Shown in pieces: positions 1-8,801 of a stretch of DNA of 34,195 bases. The notes below the pieces were generated by a model. The model saw only the letters and a list, made by a program, of their open reading frames with translations. It had not been told where the DNA came from and ran no database searches. Position numbers and translations under genes: made by a program. Position 1 is the first letter of the stretch. Every line of letters begins with the position of its first letter. The stretch is from Candidatus Omnitrophota bacterium (GTDB taxonomy: Bacteria; Omnitrophota; Omnitrophia; Omnitrophales; Danuiimicrobiaceae), in contig JACQQT010000062.1 in assembly GCA_016206815.1 (NCBI GenBank), positions 1 to 34,195 on the forward strand, read 5' to 3'.

Positions 1-3
1 AAT

Positions 4-1320
4 TTGAAGACACAGAAAAACATTGCACTAGAAATTCTCAAGAAATTGAATCAGAAAGGTTTTCTTTCTTATTTTGCAGGCGGGTGTGTGCGCGACTTAT
101 TAATGAAAAAACCGCCCAAAGACTACGACATCGCAACGACCGCAAAACCTCAAGAAGTAGAACAGTTGTTTCCTAAATCGATTCCGGTCGGGAAACAATT
201 TGGCGTGACCATTGTCGTCCATCGGGGATGGCAGTTTGAAGTTGCTACTTTCCGCCGGGAAGGCGCTTATTTAGACGGACGCCATCCAGAGGAGGTGTCC
301 TTTACCGACCCTGAGGAAGACGCAAAGCGCCGCGATTTTACGGTGAATGGCCTTTTTTACGATCCCATCCGGCGTCGGGTGATTGACTATGTGGAAGGCC
401 GGCAAGATATTCAAAGGAAGCAAATTCGTACGATCGGGGAGCCGGAGGCACGATTTAGCGAGGACAAACTCCGGTTGTTAAGGGCTGTGCGTTTTGCCGC
501 AAATCTAAATTTTACGATCCACCCCAAAACATGGCAGGCTATCCGGAAGTTAAAGAAAGAAATCCACTCCGTCAGCCAAGAACGCATCCGAGATGAATTG
601 ATCAAACTGTTCACACGCCCTCATGCGGGCCGCGGTCTTGAACTTTTGTCGGAAAGCGGGCTCCTTCGTGAAATCCTTCCCGAAGTGGAAGCCATGAAGG
701 GGGTCGAACAGCCGCCGGAGTTTCATCCGGAGGGTGACGTTTTTATTCACACGAAAATGCTATTGGATCAGCTCGCAGGTGCATCTCCAACCTTGGCGTT
801 CGGGGCGCTTCTCCATGATGTTGGGAAACCGCCGACATTTTCCGATGAAGGAGAACGCATTCACTTTTATAATCATCAAAGGGTGGGTGCCGATATGGCT
901 CGTGAAATATTAACTCGATTGCGGTTTTCAAATCACGAAATTGAAGAAGTGGTTTCCTGTGTTGACAATCATATGAAATTTGCCAATGTCAAGGAAATGC
1001 GGTTGGGAAAACTGAAACAATTCATCAGCCGGGACAATTTTCCGGTTGAGCTCGAGCTCCACCGGATAGATTGCCTGGCAAGCCACGGAAAGCTTGAATT
1101 GCACCGTTTTCTGAAACGCAAGCTCAAGGAATTTAAGGCGCAAGCGCTGAAACCAGATCGGCTGCTCACGGGCCATGATTTAATTCACCTCGGAATCAAA
1201 CCGGGGCCGATTATGAAGGAGATTTTAGAAGAGGCTTATACGCTTCAGCTTGAAGGTAAAGTTACATCACGCGATGAAGCAATCGCGTGGGTTCGCCAAG
1301 CGTTTAAAAAAGAGGGGTGA
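4..1320 (+). CDS. cca: CCA tRNA nucleotidyltransferase / poly(A) polymerase family protein with HD domain
   Basis: This class II nucleotidyltransferase most likely adds or repairs the 3' CCA end of tRNA in the cytoplasm. The catalytic head shows the GG motif at residues 26-27 (FAGGCVRDLL) and the metal-binding DYD at 40-42, followed by the conserved RRDFTVNGL segment near residue 103. An HD phosphohydrolase motif (LLHDVGK, H271-D272) lies in the C-terminal half, as in many bacterial CCA enzymes. The start used is TTG at position 4. The frame stays open to the window edge, so a start slightly upstream is possible, but the distance to the GG motif is normal and little can be missing. It is followed with no gap by the ACT-domain gene. 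A CC-adding, A-adding or poly(A) polymerase role cannot be excluded from motifs alone. Confidence 0.85.
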   Translation: MKTQKNIALEILKKLNQKGFLSYFAGGCVRDLLMKKPPKDYDIATTAKPQEVEQLFPKSIPVGKQFGVTIVVHRGWQFEVATFRREGAYLDGRHPEEVSFTDPEEDAKRRDFTVNGLFYDPIRRRVIDYVEGRQDIQRKQIRTIGEPEARFSEDKLRLLRAVRFAANLNFTIHPKTWQAIRKLKKEIHSVSQERIRDELIKLFTRPHAGRGLELLSESGLLREILPEVEAMKGVEQPPEFHPEGDVFIHTKMLLDQLAGASPTLAFGALLHDVGKPPTFSDEGERIHFYNHQRVGADMAREILTRLRFSNHEIEEVVSCVDNHMKFANVKEMRLGKLKQFISRDNFPVELELHRIDCLASHGKLELHRFLKRKLKEFKAQALKPDRLLTGHDLIHLGIKPGPIMKEILEEAYTLQLEGKVTSRDEAIAWVRQAFKKEG

Positions 1321-1872
1321 ATGATGATCGTCGCCATTACCGTAACGGGCAAAGACCGACCGGGAATTATCGCAGCTTTAACAGAGATGCTTTATCAAGC
1401 CGGCTGTAATTTAGAGGATGTCAGTATGACGGTTTTAGAAGGGGAGTTTGCCATGATTTGTTTGGCTGCCGTCAAAGCCGGGAAGTCGTATCCGTTGTTA
1501 CAGGCAAAACTCAAGCAGGCGGAGAAACGGCTTCATCTTACGATTTCCGTAAGGCTGATTCAGCACCGCTTGATTCGCGGAGAGAAACATCCATCTGGAA
1601 CAAAGCCTTGGCTTGTTTCGGTTCTTGGAAAGGATCGTGCGGGGATTGTGTATCATGTTTCTAGGACACTGGCAAAACACAAACTCAATATCACAGATCT
1701 TAATTCAAAGATTATGGGTCGTGAAAAGAAAACAGCTTATGCACTTGTGCTGGAGGTGGATGTCCCAAATCGAAAAAACCTTTTAGGTCTGCTAAAGCGG
1801 GAATTCAATTTACTTCAAAAAAAATTGAATGTGACCATTACGCTCAATCCGGTTGATCCCGTTCAGTTTTAA
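1321..1872 (+). CDS. Tandem ACT-domain protein, GcvR-like
   Basis: The 183-residue protein consists of two ACT domains. The first begins VTGKDRPGIIAALTEML (about residues 8-24) and the second VLGKDRAGIVYHVSRTL (about 101-117); both carry the glycine-containing turn typical of small-ligand ACT sites. This matches the GcvR family (glycine cleavage repressor-like proteins), which act by protein or ligand binding and have no DNA-binding domain. The preceding stop codon directly abuts two consecutive ATG codons. The AGAGGGG stretch at 1311-1317 is better spaced for the second ATG at 1324, so the true start may be three bases later. Its genes on either side act in tRNA maturation and nascent-protein processing. 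The ligand and target are not evident. Confidence 0.75.
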   Translation: MMIVAITVTGKDRPGIIAALTEMLYQAGCNLEDVSMTVLEGEFAMICLAAVKAGKSYPLLQAKLKQAEKRLHLTISVRLIQHRLIRGEKHPSGTKPWLVSVLGKDRAGIVYHVSRTLAKHKLNITDLNSKIMGREKKTAYALVLEVDVPNRKNLLGLLKREFNLLQKKLNVTITLNPVDPVQF

Positions 1873-1874
1873 TC

Positions 1875-2369
1875 ATGTCTCAAGCTTCCGTTCTCAAGTT
1901 TCCAGATTTCGTTTTAAGGCGGATCTCAAAACCGGTTCAACACATCGGCCGGTCGGAGCGTCACTTGATCGAACTTCTCATTAAAACGATGGAGCATCAA
2001 CCCGGCGGCATTGGGATAGCAGCTCCTCAGATCGGGGTTTTGAGACGAATCGCCATTGTGGATGTGTCACCGAAGGCGGCCGACGCCAGGCGTTTAATCC
2101 TCATTAACCCCGAAATCGTCAAAATGGAAGAAGAAACGGTCAATCGCGAGGGCTGTATGAGTTTACCCGATTATACTGCAAATGTAAGGCGTGCCGCTCG
2201 GATTCTAGTTCGCTGGGACAACTACGACATGAAACGATGTGAATACGAGGCCAAAGGCTTGGAAGCCCGCTGTATCCAGCATGAAGTGGACCACTTAAAC
2301 GGCATGTTGTTTGTGGATCGCGTAGCTTCTCTTAAACGTGATGTTTTTAGGCGGAAGCGTTACTTATGA
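1875..2369 (+). CDS. def: Peptide deformylase
   Basis: The enzyme removes the formyl group from the N-terminal methionine of nascent proteins. All three family motifs are present and in order: GIGIAAPQ (GxGxAAxQ), EGCMS (the EGCLS motif with Met for Leu) and QHEVDH (HExxH-type metal site). The Cys of motif II and the two His of motif III should bind the catalytic metal. At 164 residues it has the normal bacterial length. The start ATG lies two bases after the stop of the ACT-domain gene, so the three plus-strand genes probably form one transcript. No fmt gene follows. The convergent minus-strand operon ends 120 bp downstream. Confidence 0.92.
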   Translation: MSQASVLKFPDFVLRRISKPVQHIGRSERHLIELLIKTMEHQPGGIGIAAPQIGVLRRIAIVDVSPKAADARRLILINPEIVKMEEETVNREGCMSLPDYTANVRRAARILVRWDNYDMKRCEYEAKGLEARCIQHEVDHLNGMLFVDRVASLKRDVFRRKRYL

Positions 2370-2469
2370 GCAAGAAGAGGTTTTATGGGATCGGTCCAAC
2401 CGGATTACATTGGTTTATTTAACGTCCGATAATGTATCTTATGTAAAGTAAATACAGTTAAATTGGAAA

Positions 2470-2491
2470 GATCAGACACCCCGTCTAGATC
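2470..2491 (-). terminator. Possible terminator of the dnaK-bat-yqeY unit
   Basis: Read on the minus strand, GATC-T-AGAC, a five-base loop GGGGT, then GTCTGATC form an 8-bp stem with one bulged T. The stem begins inside the yqeY stop codon and is followed by a short U-run (CTTTCC). The position at the end of a long operon supports a terminator role, but the U-tract is weak. The remaining 2370-2469 gap between the convergent units shows nothing else I can name. Confidence 0.4.
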
Positions 2492-2933
2492 ACGGCAGCA
2501 ATGAAGAAGCAATTTGACTGATTTGTTTTCCATCCGCTCGGCCCCGAACTTTCAACATAACCGCCTTCATCACTTTGCCGATATCTGCCTTGGTTTTCGC
2601 GCCCGTCGCCTGGATTGCTTCTTGAATGAGGCCCTCCAGATCGCTTTCACTGAGGGGCCGTGGTAGATACTGCCCCAAGATGCCAATCTCTTCACTTTCT
2701 TTTCCGGCAAGGTCTGGGCGGCCTGCTTTTTCGTATTCTTGGACCGAATCCTTCCGTTGTTTGACCTGTTTTTGGATCACTTCCAGGAGGTCATCTTCAG
2801 AGAGCGCTTTCACTTTTTTTTCGATCTCCCTATTTTTAATGGCAGCTTTTAACATTCGAATCGTTCGCAGTGCGGCTTCCTTTTTCTCTTTCATTGCGGT
2901 TTTCATATCAGTTTCGATTCGTTCATATAACAT
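2490..2933 (-). CDS. yqeY: GatB/YqeY domain protein
   Basis: A 147-residue soluble, charged helical protein matching the YqeY family: an N-terminal helical part with LRTIRMLKAAIKN, the central EEIGILGQYLP segment, and a C-terminal DIGKVMKAVM / GRADGKQISQI part resembling the tRNA-binding tail domain of GatB. The family is widespread; a tRNA-related role is suspected from the GatB similarity but its biochemistry is not settled. A good SD (AGGAGG) lies nine bases before the ATG. It follows the TPR gene by 27 bp and is the last gene of the dnaK-bat unit. It may simply be a passenger there, since yqeY is usually found in other contexts. Confidence 0.85.
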   Translation of the reverse strand: MLYERIETDMKTAMKEKKEAALRTIRMLKAAIKNREIEKKVKALSEDDLLEVIQKQVKQRKDSVQEYEKAGRPDLAGKESEEIGILGQYLPRPLSESDLEGLIQEAIQATGAKTKADIGKVMKAVMLKVRGRADGKQISQIASSLLP

Positions 2934-2960
2934 TTAAGAGATCCTCCTGTGGTGTTCTGG

Positions 2961-3938
2961 CTACCAGTCTTTAACGGGTTCGTGGTCAGCATCTTGTTGC
3001 TTGGGACGTTTCAAAATTTGAAGTTCTTGTTCCGACTCCCTTAAGGCGTCAAGGATTCGCAAGGCGTTTTCTTTAGACATTTGGCCCTGAAGCAAAGGTC
3101 GAGCGGCCTGGCTTTGCTCATCTTTTGAGCCGGGTTTTGGTTGGGCACCTTGAAGTTCCGCAGGCGTTGGTTGTTCTCCTTGTTTTTCCTCTTGTTTTTG
3201 GTCCTTTTTCTCACTTTCTTTTCCTTCTTGAGCTGGTTCGGCCTCCGTTTCTTGTTCTTGACCTTCTTCTTTTTTGCTTTCTTCGCCTTTTATTTCTTTA
3301 CTTTCGGCTTGCTGCGGTTCGCGGCTTTGCTCTTCCGGCTTGCCCTGTTGGTCTTTTTCTTGCGATTGGGACTGCCCCTCTTGATTTTTTTGGTCGCTTC
3401 CGCTTCCCCCCTGTTGTTGGGGCTGCTGGCGCTGGGATTGAGACGGTTGCGGCTTATTTTTTTGTTCCTCATCACGCTTGTCTTGCTTGATATCAAAAAT
3501 TTTCTTTTGTTTTTGGAGAAGTTCCAAATTGAATTTCGCATCCTGATCGCTAGGATTCAGATGAAGCGCTTCCCGGTATGCCTGAATGGCTTTGTCGAAT
3601 TGACCCAAACGATACTGCGTATTCCCGTAGTTATACCAGGCCTCTGCCTTCAAGTCTTTGGTTTTAGCGTTTGCGACTGAGCGCTCAAGCTGTGTGTCGG
3701 CTTCTTGAAATTGGTCTAATTGATAAAGGGTAGTGCCCAAATTATAGCGGATGGTTGAGTTGTCCGGACTTTTGATTTGAGCTTTTCGGAAAGCATCTAA
3801 GGCAGATTCGTAGCGTCTTTCTTTATAATGTTCGCCGGCTTTTTGGTTGAGACCCGAGGTAGTATCAAAGAAACCGCTGAAAAGCAAAATTGTCAACGCG
3901 GAAAGAAAACTTGTCCTCAGAATGCGGTGTTTAGACAT
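2961..3938 (-). CDS. TPR protein of the Bat cluster (BatC/BatE-like)
   Basis: 325 residues. An N-terminal hydrophobic segment (about 10-28) is a signal or anchor. It is followed by about three TPR repeats: residues 32-65, 66-100, and a clear one (AWYNYGNTQYRLGQFDKAIQ) from about 101-137. A low-complexity Gln/Glu/Lys-rich tail of roughly 130 residues follows, probably disordered and extracytoplasmic. A short ordered motif near the C-terminus (MSKENALRILDALRESEQEL) resembles the conserved end of Bat TPR proteins. The gene overlaps batB by 8 bp. In the family, TPR proteins of MoxR/VWA operons act as scaffolds for the VWA partners. The exact BatC versus BatE assignment is not possible from sequence alone. 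Confidence 0.8.
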   Translation of the reverse strand: MSKHRILRTSFLSALTILLFSGFFDTTSGLNQKAGEHYKERRYESALDAFRKAQIKSPDNSTIRYNLGTTLYQLDQFQEADTQLERSVANAKTKDLKAEAWYNYGNTQYRLGQFDKAIQAYREALHLNPSDQDAKFNLELLQKQKKIFDIKQDKRDEEQKNKPQPSQSQRQQPQQQGGSGSDQKNQEGQSQSQEKDQQGKPEEQSREPQQAESKEIKGEESKKEEGQEQETEAEPAQEGKESEKKDQKQEEKQGEQPTPAELQGAQPKPGSKDEQSQAARPLLQGQMSKENALRILDALRESEQELQILKRPKQQDADHEPVKDW

Positions 3939-4947
3939 GGCTTTTTTCCATTTGTTTTGTGGGATTCATCAGCATTTCCAGCAGAAGCAGGAACACGGCA
4001 AAAGCGAGGAAAAACTGGTAATGGTTTTCTCTTTCAACCACCAGCCGTTGTTTGAATTCTTTTTTTTCCAAATTTTGTGTGTGTTGATAAATCCAGTCAA
4101 TTTCGCGGCCGCTTGGAGAGGCTTGGATGTAAAGGCCCCCGGTTTTATCTGAAATTTGTTTGAGCAGGTCTTCGTTCAGTTTTGTAATGACGACTTCACC
4201 GGAGCGGTCTTTTTTGTATCCGCTGATTTTTTTATTTTCGGACCGGAGCGGAATCGGGGCTCCGTCTTGGGTACCAATTCCGATCGCATAGATTCGGATG
4301 TTAGCTTCCTGGGCCATGGTGATGGCAGCGTCGGTATTTCCTTCCAGATCCTCTCCGTCGCTCAATAAGATCATCACGTGATTTTTTTGTTTTGATTCGG
4401 GAAACGCTTTAATGGCAGACCGAATGGCTTCGCTGAGCGAGGTTCCGGCATCCGGGATATAGCCGACTCGGATAGAATTCGCAAATAAGAGAAAAGCGTC
4501 ATAATCTAGCGTCAAGGGCGATTGAATGAATCCGGAACCGGCGAAGGTAACGATTCCGATTCGGTCTCCCTTTAACGATCGCAGAAAAGATTTCAGTTCA
4601 AGCTTCGCTTTTTCAATTCGGCTCGGCGGCACATCTTCTGCCAGCATGCTAAGAGAAGTGTCTACCAAAAAGATAATTTCAACTCCCTGTCGTTTAATTT
4701 CTTTTTTTATCTCACCCCACTGCGGTTGAGCCAGCGTCAGTACCAGCAAACTAAGTGCCATAAGCACCAAGCCTTGTTTGAACCGTTCTTTTCCTCTGGA
4801 GTGCGATCGGGTCAGAAATTGAGCGGTTTCTGAATCCGCGAATTGACTGAGCAGTTTTTGTTTTCTCCGGGCAGTCCACACGAAAAAGACGAGAACTGCG
4901 ATGAGCAGCCAGAAACCGTTGAGCCATTCAGGGTATAGAAATTGCAT
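3931..4947 (-). CDS. batB: Membrane-anchored VWA protein, BatB-like
   Basis: 338 residues. Two N-terminal membrane segments (about 8-26 and 59-75), a VWA domain from about residue 88, and a C-terminal membrane segment (about 310-328). The metal-ion-dependent adhesion site (MIDAS) is complete: DTSLS at 96-100, Thr169 in DAGTS, and Asp197 in LLSDGED. This fits BatB of the Bacteroides aerotolerance cluster, with the VWA domain held at the inner membrane between the terminal anchors. It lies 7 bp after batA and overlaps the TPR gene. BatA and BatB are paralogues sharing layout and MIDAS. The physiological ligand of this family is not firmly known. Confidence 0.85.
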   Translation of the reverse strand: MQFLYPEWLNGFWLLIAVLVFFVWTARRKQKLLSQFADSETAQFLTRSHSRGKERFKQGLVLMALSLLVLTLAQPQWGEIKKEIKRQGVEIIFLVDTSLSMLAEDVPPSRIEKAKLELKSFLRSLKGDRIGIVTFAGSGFIQSPLTLDYDAFLLFANSIRVGYIPDAGTSLSEAIRSAIKAFPESKQKNHVMILLSDGEDLEGNTDAAITMAQEANIRIYAIGIGTQDGAPIPLRSENKKISGYKKDRSGEVVITKLNEDLLKQISDKTGGLYIQASPSGREIDWIYQHTQNLEKKEFKQRLVVERENHYQFFLAFAVFLLLLEMLMNPTKQMEKSHV

Positions 4948-4954
4948 ATTTCTC

Positions 4955-5941
4955 CTACGGTAATTTTAAGAAAGCCGTGTTTTCCAGCAACAATTGCAGA
5001 AGGAACACCAAAACACCCGGGATTAAGAACCAACGGTAAAGCTCCTGATAACTTGCATACTCTTTCACTTTCACCTCGGTCGTTTCCAAGGAATTGATTT
5101 TTTTATACGCTTGAGCAAGCGCTTCAGCATCGCCCGCCGCAAAGTAGTGTCCGTCTGCGATGTCGGCAATACGCTTTAACGTTTTTTCGTCCACTTTTAC
5201 CTCTGCTTGCACGTATCGCTTTCCAAAAATGGGATCCTCAATCGGAAAGGGAACCAGCCCTCCCCTGCCAATCGAAATGGTGTAGATCCGGATTCCGAAA
5301 CTTTTTGCAAGTTCAGCTGCCGTAATCGGATCCACGTTTCCGGCATTGTTCTCACCATCCGTTAATAAGATAATCACTTTGCTCTTGGCTGTGCTTTCGC
5401 GGAGACGGTTGACGGCCGTTCCGATCCCGAGACCGATCGCGGTTCCATCTTTAATGATTCCAACATCCACCTCGTCGATCAGCTCTTCTAGGATCCGATA
5501 ATCAAGCGTCAAAGGGCACTGAGTATAACCCTTTCTGGCAAATACAACGAGCCCAATCCGGTCATTTTCGCGTCCTTTGATAAACTTTTTCGCTTCTTCC
5601 TTTGCAACGGTAATTCGGTTGACCGGTTTAAAATCTTCGGCGAGCATGGAACCCGAAATATCGAGTGCCAGCACCATATCGATTCCTTTGGTTTCATATT
5701 CCCGTTCCGCATCCACTTTCTGAGGACGGGCGAGCGCTACCACCATTAGTGTAAAGGCCAGAAACCGTAATGCCGGGAGAATCCAACGAAGATGGAATCG
5801 TTGTTGTGTGACAACGTTTTTAATTTCTCCCAGCGCTGAGAACTGTATGACGCTGCGCTTCCTTTTTCGCTCGAAAAGGTAATAGACGATCGGAAAGATG
5901 AGCAAGATGAGAAGATAAATAGGCGATTGAAATCGGAACAT
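4955..5941 (-). CDS. batA: Membrane-anchored VWA protein, BatA-like
   Basis: 328 residues. The N-terminus (FQSPIYLLILLIFPIVYYLF) is the typical aerotolerance-regulator N-terminal segment; a second membrane segment is at about 53-71 and a third near 303-321. The VWA domain carries a full MIDAS: DISGS at 94-98, Thr167 in KDGTAIG and Asp195 in LLTDGEN. Between the MIDAS strands it keeps the RIGLVVFARKGYTQCPLTLD block usual for BatA. It follows the second BatD-like gene by 7 bp and precedes batB by 7 bp. In the family BatA and BatB are thought to work with MoxR in an envelope complex; the molecular task remains unclear. Confidence 0.87.
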   Translation of the reverse strand: MFRFQSPIYLLILLIFPIVYYLFERKRKRSVIQFSALGEIKNVVTQQRFHLRWILPALRFLAFTLMVVALARPQKVDAEREYETKGIDMVLALDISGSMLAEDFKPVNRITVAKEEAKKFIKGRENDRIGLVVFARKGYTQCPLTLDYRILEELIDEVDVGIIKDGTAIGLGIGTAVNRLRESTAKSKVIILLTDGENNAGNVDPITAAELAKSFGIRIYTISIGRGGLVPFPIEDPIFGKRYVQAEVKVDEKTLKRIADIADGHYFAAGDAEALAQAYKKINSLETTEVKVKEYASYQELYRWFLIPGVLVFLLQLLLENTAFLKLP

Positions 5942-5948
5942 TGCGGCT

Positions 5949-6905
5949 TTAGCTTTCCTTTACGGGTTCAACGACTTCGCTTACACTTTCTTCCTTTGTT
6001 TTGTCGACAATCAGTTTTGCCTGCGCATTTTGGTGTAAGATTTCAACGGGCAACGGATTGTACTTTGCAAATTTAACAAGATCACAAAAAGATAATACGT
6101 CCGTAATCGTTTCAAGAATTTCCGGCGGTAACAGCCGTTTAAGTGCTTCCAAAACTTCGTAAGAAGTTGATTCCAAGGCTCGAATTTCGTAGCGCCGTTC
6201 AAAATAACGTCGCAGAATTTCAGACATTCGCAAAAAGTAAAGTTTGACAAGACCCCGTTTGAGGAGATCCGAATGTTGAAGCTGACTCAGCGCATGATAG
6301 GCTTCCTCATGGGGGGTGGGGATTCGTTTTGAGTCTGCCTTACTTTGCGCTCGTTTTTGACGTTGATAATAAATCCAGCTAGCTGCGCCTGCGCCTAGCA
6401 TCAGGGCGATCATTAGAGACCACAGCCAGAAACGGCTCTGGATTTTGCGGACTCCCTTGACGCCACGAATGTCGCTCTCGGGAGCTTTATTTTTATCAAC
6501 GCTTTGGATCGTGATGTAGAGGCTGTTCGTTTTTAATTCTTTCACGGTTCCGTCGGCCGCTTGATATTGAATTGCGAAAGGATGGATGACGTATTCGCCT
6601 AACATATAATTGGTCAGGACGTAATTCTTCCCTTCTGAAATCTGCCCCTTTTCTTTGTGCGAAAACTCAGTCGAACGTTTCACCTCAAAATCATTGAAGG
6701 CATTCTGGGGGTTGATTTCGAGAATGTTTATTTCGGGCGGATGGATGACGGTAACGCGGAGATTAATCTCATCCCCAATGGTTGCAAAGGCGTGATCAAT
6801 TTCGACCTTTGCAGAAACATCCGATTGAGCCCCCGTCGCCAACAATGGATTCAAAACAAAAAGGAAGAGAAATGAGGTAAGAATTAAAGAATGGATTGGT
6901 CTCAT
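5949..6905 (-). CDS. BatD-like single-pass membrane protein 2
   Basis: 318 residues. A signal peptide is visible at 1-25, then an extracytoplasmic beta-rich region (IGDEINLRVTVIHP at 43-56, a BatD/oxygen-tolerance type fold by appearance). One membrane segment follows at about 159-180, and a cytoplasmic helical domain from about 195 contains RMSEILRRYFERRYEIRALE and ALKRLLPPEI. It shares an ATGA overlap with the upstream DUF58 gene and lies 7 bp before batA, the usual place of BatD proteins. Membership is inferred from topology and position; direct sequence similarity to classical BatD is weak. A paralogue with the same layout lies two genes upstream (8802-9719). Confidence 0.6.
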   Translation of the reverse strand: MRPIHSLILTSFLFLFVLNPLLATGAQSDVSAKVEIDHAFATIGDEINLRVTVIHPPEINILEINPQNAFNDFEVKRSTEFSHKEKGQISEGKNYVLTNYMLGEYVIHPFAIQYQAADGTVKELKTNSLYITIQSVDKNKAPESDIRGVKGVRKIQSRFWLWSLMIALMLGAGAASWIYYQRQKRAQSKADSKRIPTPHEEAYHALSQLQHSDLLKRGLVKLYFLRMSEILRRYFERRYEIRALESTSYEVLEALKRLLPPEILETITDVLSFCDLVKFAKYNPLPVEILHQNAQAKLIVDKTKEESVSEVVEPVKES

Positions 6906-7783
6906 TTGCGTTTCCGCGCTTCCCGAAGGCGGAAAAATTTAATCAAAGGGTTGATATAGGAAGTTCCCGCAACAATCTTGATTGAATCGATGCCGGTTAA
7001 CTTGAACAGAAGATCCAGTTGCTCTTGCCTTCGGAGCGCAGCCTTTTCATATTGATTTCTGAGGCCGGCATCACCGGTGTCTAACAGAATTGTCTCTTTG
7101 GTTTCGGCATCTTGAAGTTCAAGCCAGCCGCAAGACGGAAGTTTTTGTTCCCGTTGGTCAATGATTTGAACCGCAATTAAATCATGTTTCTGATGGAGAA
7201 TTTTGAGCGCTTTTTCGTAACCGCTGTCCAGAAAGTCCGAGATGACGAAAATAACGGCACTTCGGGTAAGGATGCGGTATAAGTGCTCCAGCGCAACGCG
7301 AAGATTTGTTTTTCGAGCGGTCGGCTGATAATAGAGGATTTCGCGCACTACCCGCAAGACGTGACTTTTCCCTTTTTTGGGAGGTACAAATTTTTCAATC
7401 CGATCCGTGTTGATGAGCAATCCGACTTTGTCGTTATTTTTGGTCGCAGAAAATGCAAGCAGACCGGCAATTTCGGCGGCGACCGTCGACTTTAGTTTTC
7501 CCTGAGATCCAAACTGCAGGGATTGAGATCCGTCGACCACAAAAACAACGGTTAGCTCGCGTTCTTCTATGAATTTTTTAACAAAGGGGTGTTGGGAGCG
7601 TGCAGTGACATTCCAGTCAATCGTGCGGATGTCATCGCCCGGGATATATTCGCGCACTTCTGAAAATTCCATCCCGCGACCTTTAAAAACCGATTCATAT
7701 TCCCCGCCGAAAAGGTCATTGACCAAACGAGTCGCACGGATCTCGATATGTTTAACCTGCTTGAGAATCTCTTTTGGAATCAC
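6902..7783 (-). CDS. DUF58 domain protein of the MoxR-VWA module
   Basis: 293 residues, soluble. The DUF58 signature EYIPGDDIRTIDWNVTAR is at 45-62, followed by a VWA-like fold with DGSQS at 84-88 in place of the MIDAS DxSxS. DUF58 proteins are almost always encoded next to MoxR ATPases and are believed to be their VWA-type partners. The start is GTG at 7783, fixed by the typical N-terminus (IPKEILKQVKHIEIRATRLV); no SD is visible. It follows moxR by 14 bp and overlaps the next gene by 4 bp (ATGA), which suggests translational coupling. Confidence 0.88.
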   Translation of the reverse strand: MIPKEILKQVKHIEIRATRLVNDLFGGEYESVFKGRGMEFSEVREYIPGDDIRTIDWNVTARSQHPFVKKFIEERELTVVFVVDGSQSLQFGSQGKLKSTVAAEIAGLLAFSATKNNDKVGLLINTDRIEKFVPPKKGKSHVLRVVREILYYQPTARKTNLRVALEHLYRILTRSAVIFVISDFLDSGYEKALKILHQKHDLIAVQIIDQREQKLPSCGWLELQDAETKETILLDTGDAGLRNQYEKAALRRQEQLDLLFKLTGIDSIKIVAGTSYINPLIKFFRLREARKRK

Positions 7784-7797
7784 GGATTGAGTCTGGC

Positions 7798-8787
7798 TTA
7801 TGGGACTTCAATTTGATCGAAAATCTGGCCCAAGATTCGTTCTGAGGTCATTTCTTCCGCTTCTGCTTCATAGGTGACGATCACGCGATGGCGCAGGACA
7901 TCCAGCCCAATTTGTTTGACGTCTTCGGGGGTTGCATATCCTCTTCCTTTGAGAAAAGCATGCGCTTTGGCCGCCAGCGTCAGCATGATGCTGGCACGAG
8001 GAGATGCGCCGTAGGCAATCAACGGTTTTAGGTTTTCTAGTTTAAATTGCTCCGGGTAGCGTGTTGCAAAAACGATATCGAGAATATAATCTTTCACTTT
8101 CTCATCAATGTAGATTTGGTTGACGATTTTTCTGAGTTTTGAAATGGTTTGGGTGTCTAAGACCGGGGTGACTTCAATTTTTTGACCGGTTGACATCCGC
8201 TCCAAGATTTCCTTTTCCTCTTTTTTGTTTGGGTAAGAGATATTGAGTTTCATCATAAATCGGTCAATCTGCGCTTCAGGGAGTGGATAGGTCCCCTCTT
8301 GTTCAATCGGATTTTGGGTTGCGAGAACGAGAAAAGGTTCCGGCAGCAGAAAAGTTGACTCTCCTATCGTAACTTGATGTTCCTGCATCGCTTCCAACAG
8401 CGCGCTCTGGACTTTTGAGGGTGCGCGATTGATTTCATCGGCTAAAATAATATTTGCGAAGATCGGTCCTTTTTTGGTGGTGAAAGCCCCATCTTTTGGG
8501 TTGTAGACTAAGGTTCCGATCAAGTCCGCCGGCAACAAGTCCGGGGTAAACTGTAAGCGCTGAAATTTAGCGGCAATGGACTGAGCCAGCGTTTTGACCG
8601 ACATCGTTTTTGCGAGGCCCGGAACGCCTTCCAGTAAGATGTGTCCGTCCGCCAGGAGGCCGATTAAAAGGCGTTCAATCAGGTAGTGCTGTCCGACGAT
8701 TACTTTTCCGATTTCACGGAAAAGATTTTCGGTTGTTCCTTGAGCACTTTTCACCTGTTCCCCTACCTGTTTGACTGTCGTATCCAT
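7798..8787 (-). CDS. moxR: MoxR-family AAA+ ATPase
   Basis: 329 residues. Walker A is GVPGLAKT at 54-61 and Walker B is ILADEI at 114-119, followed by the MoxR-typical NRAPSKVQSALLEAMQE and sensor 1 region FLVLATQNPIEQEGTYPLPEAQ. MoxR ATPases act as chaperone-like remodelling factors that work with VWA and DUF58 proteins, for example in metal insertion or envelope complex maturation. It has an SD (GGAGG) four bases before ATG and sits between BatD-like 1 and the DUF58 gene with 14-bp gaps on both sides. The substrate in this organism is unknown. Confidence 0.93.
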   Translation of the reverse strand: MDTTVKQVGEQVKSAQGTTENLFREIGKVIVGQHYLIERLLIGLLADGHILLEGVPGLAKTMSVKTLAQSIAAKFQRLQFTPDLLPADLIGTLVYNPKDGAFTTKKGPIFANIILADEINRAPSKVQSALLEAMQEHQVTIGESTFLLPEPFLVLATQNPIEQEGTYPLPEAQIDRFMMKLNISYPNKKEEKEILERMSTGQKIEVTPVLDTQTISKLRKIVNQIYIDEKVKDYILDIVFATRYPEQFKLENLKPLIAYGASPRASIMLTLAAKAHAFLKGRGYATPEDVKQIGLDVLRHRVIVTYEAEAEEMTSERILGQIFDQIEVP

Positions 8788-8801
8788 GATGCCTCCGTTT
8801 G

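Noticed and set aside
2366..2422. 18-codon frame overlapping the end of the deformylase gene by ATGA
   Set aside because: Too short, no homology recognised; the overlap alone does not make a gene.
3141..3680. Plus-strand 179-codon frame opposite the Bat TPR gene, rich in Phe and Leu, looking like a membrane protein
   Set aside because: It is the complement of the Gln/Glu/Lys-rich tail codons, which turn into Leu/Phe codons on the other strand; the TPR gene explains the region.
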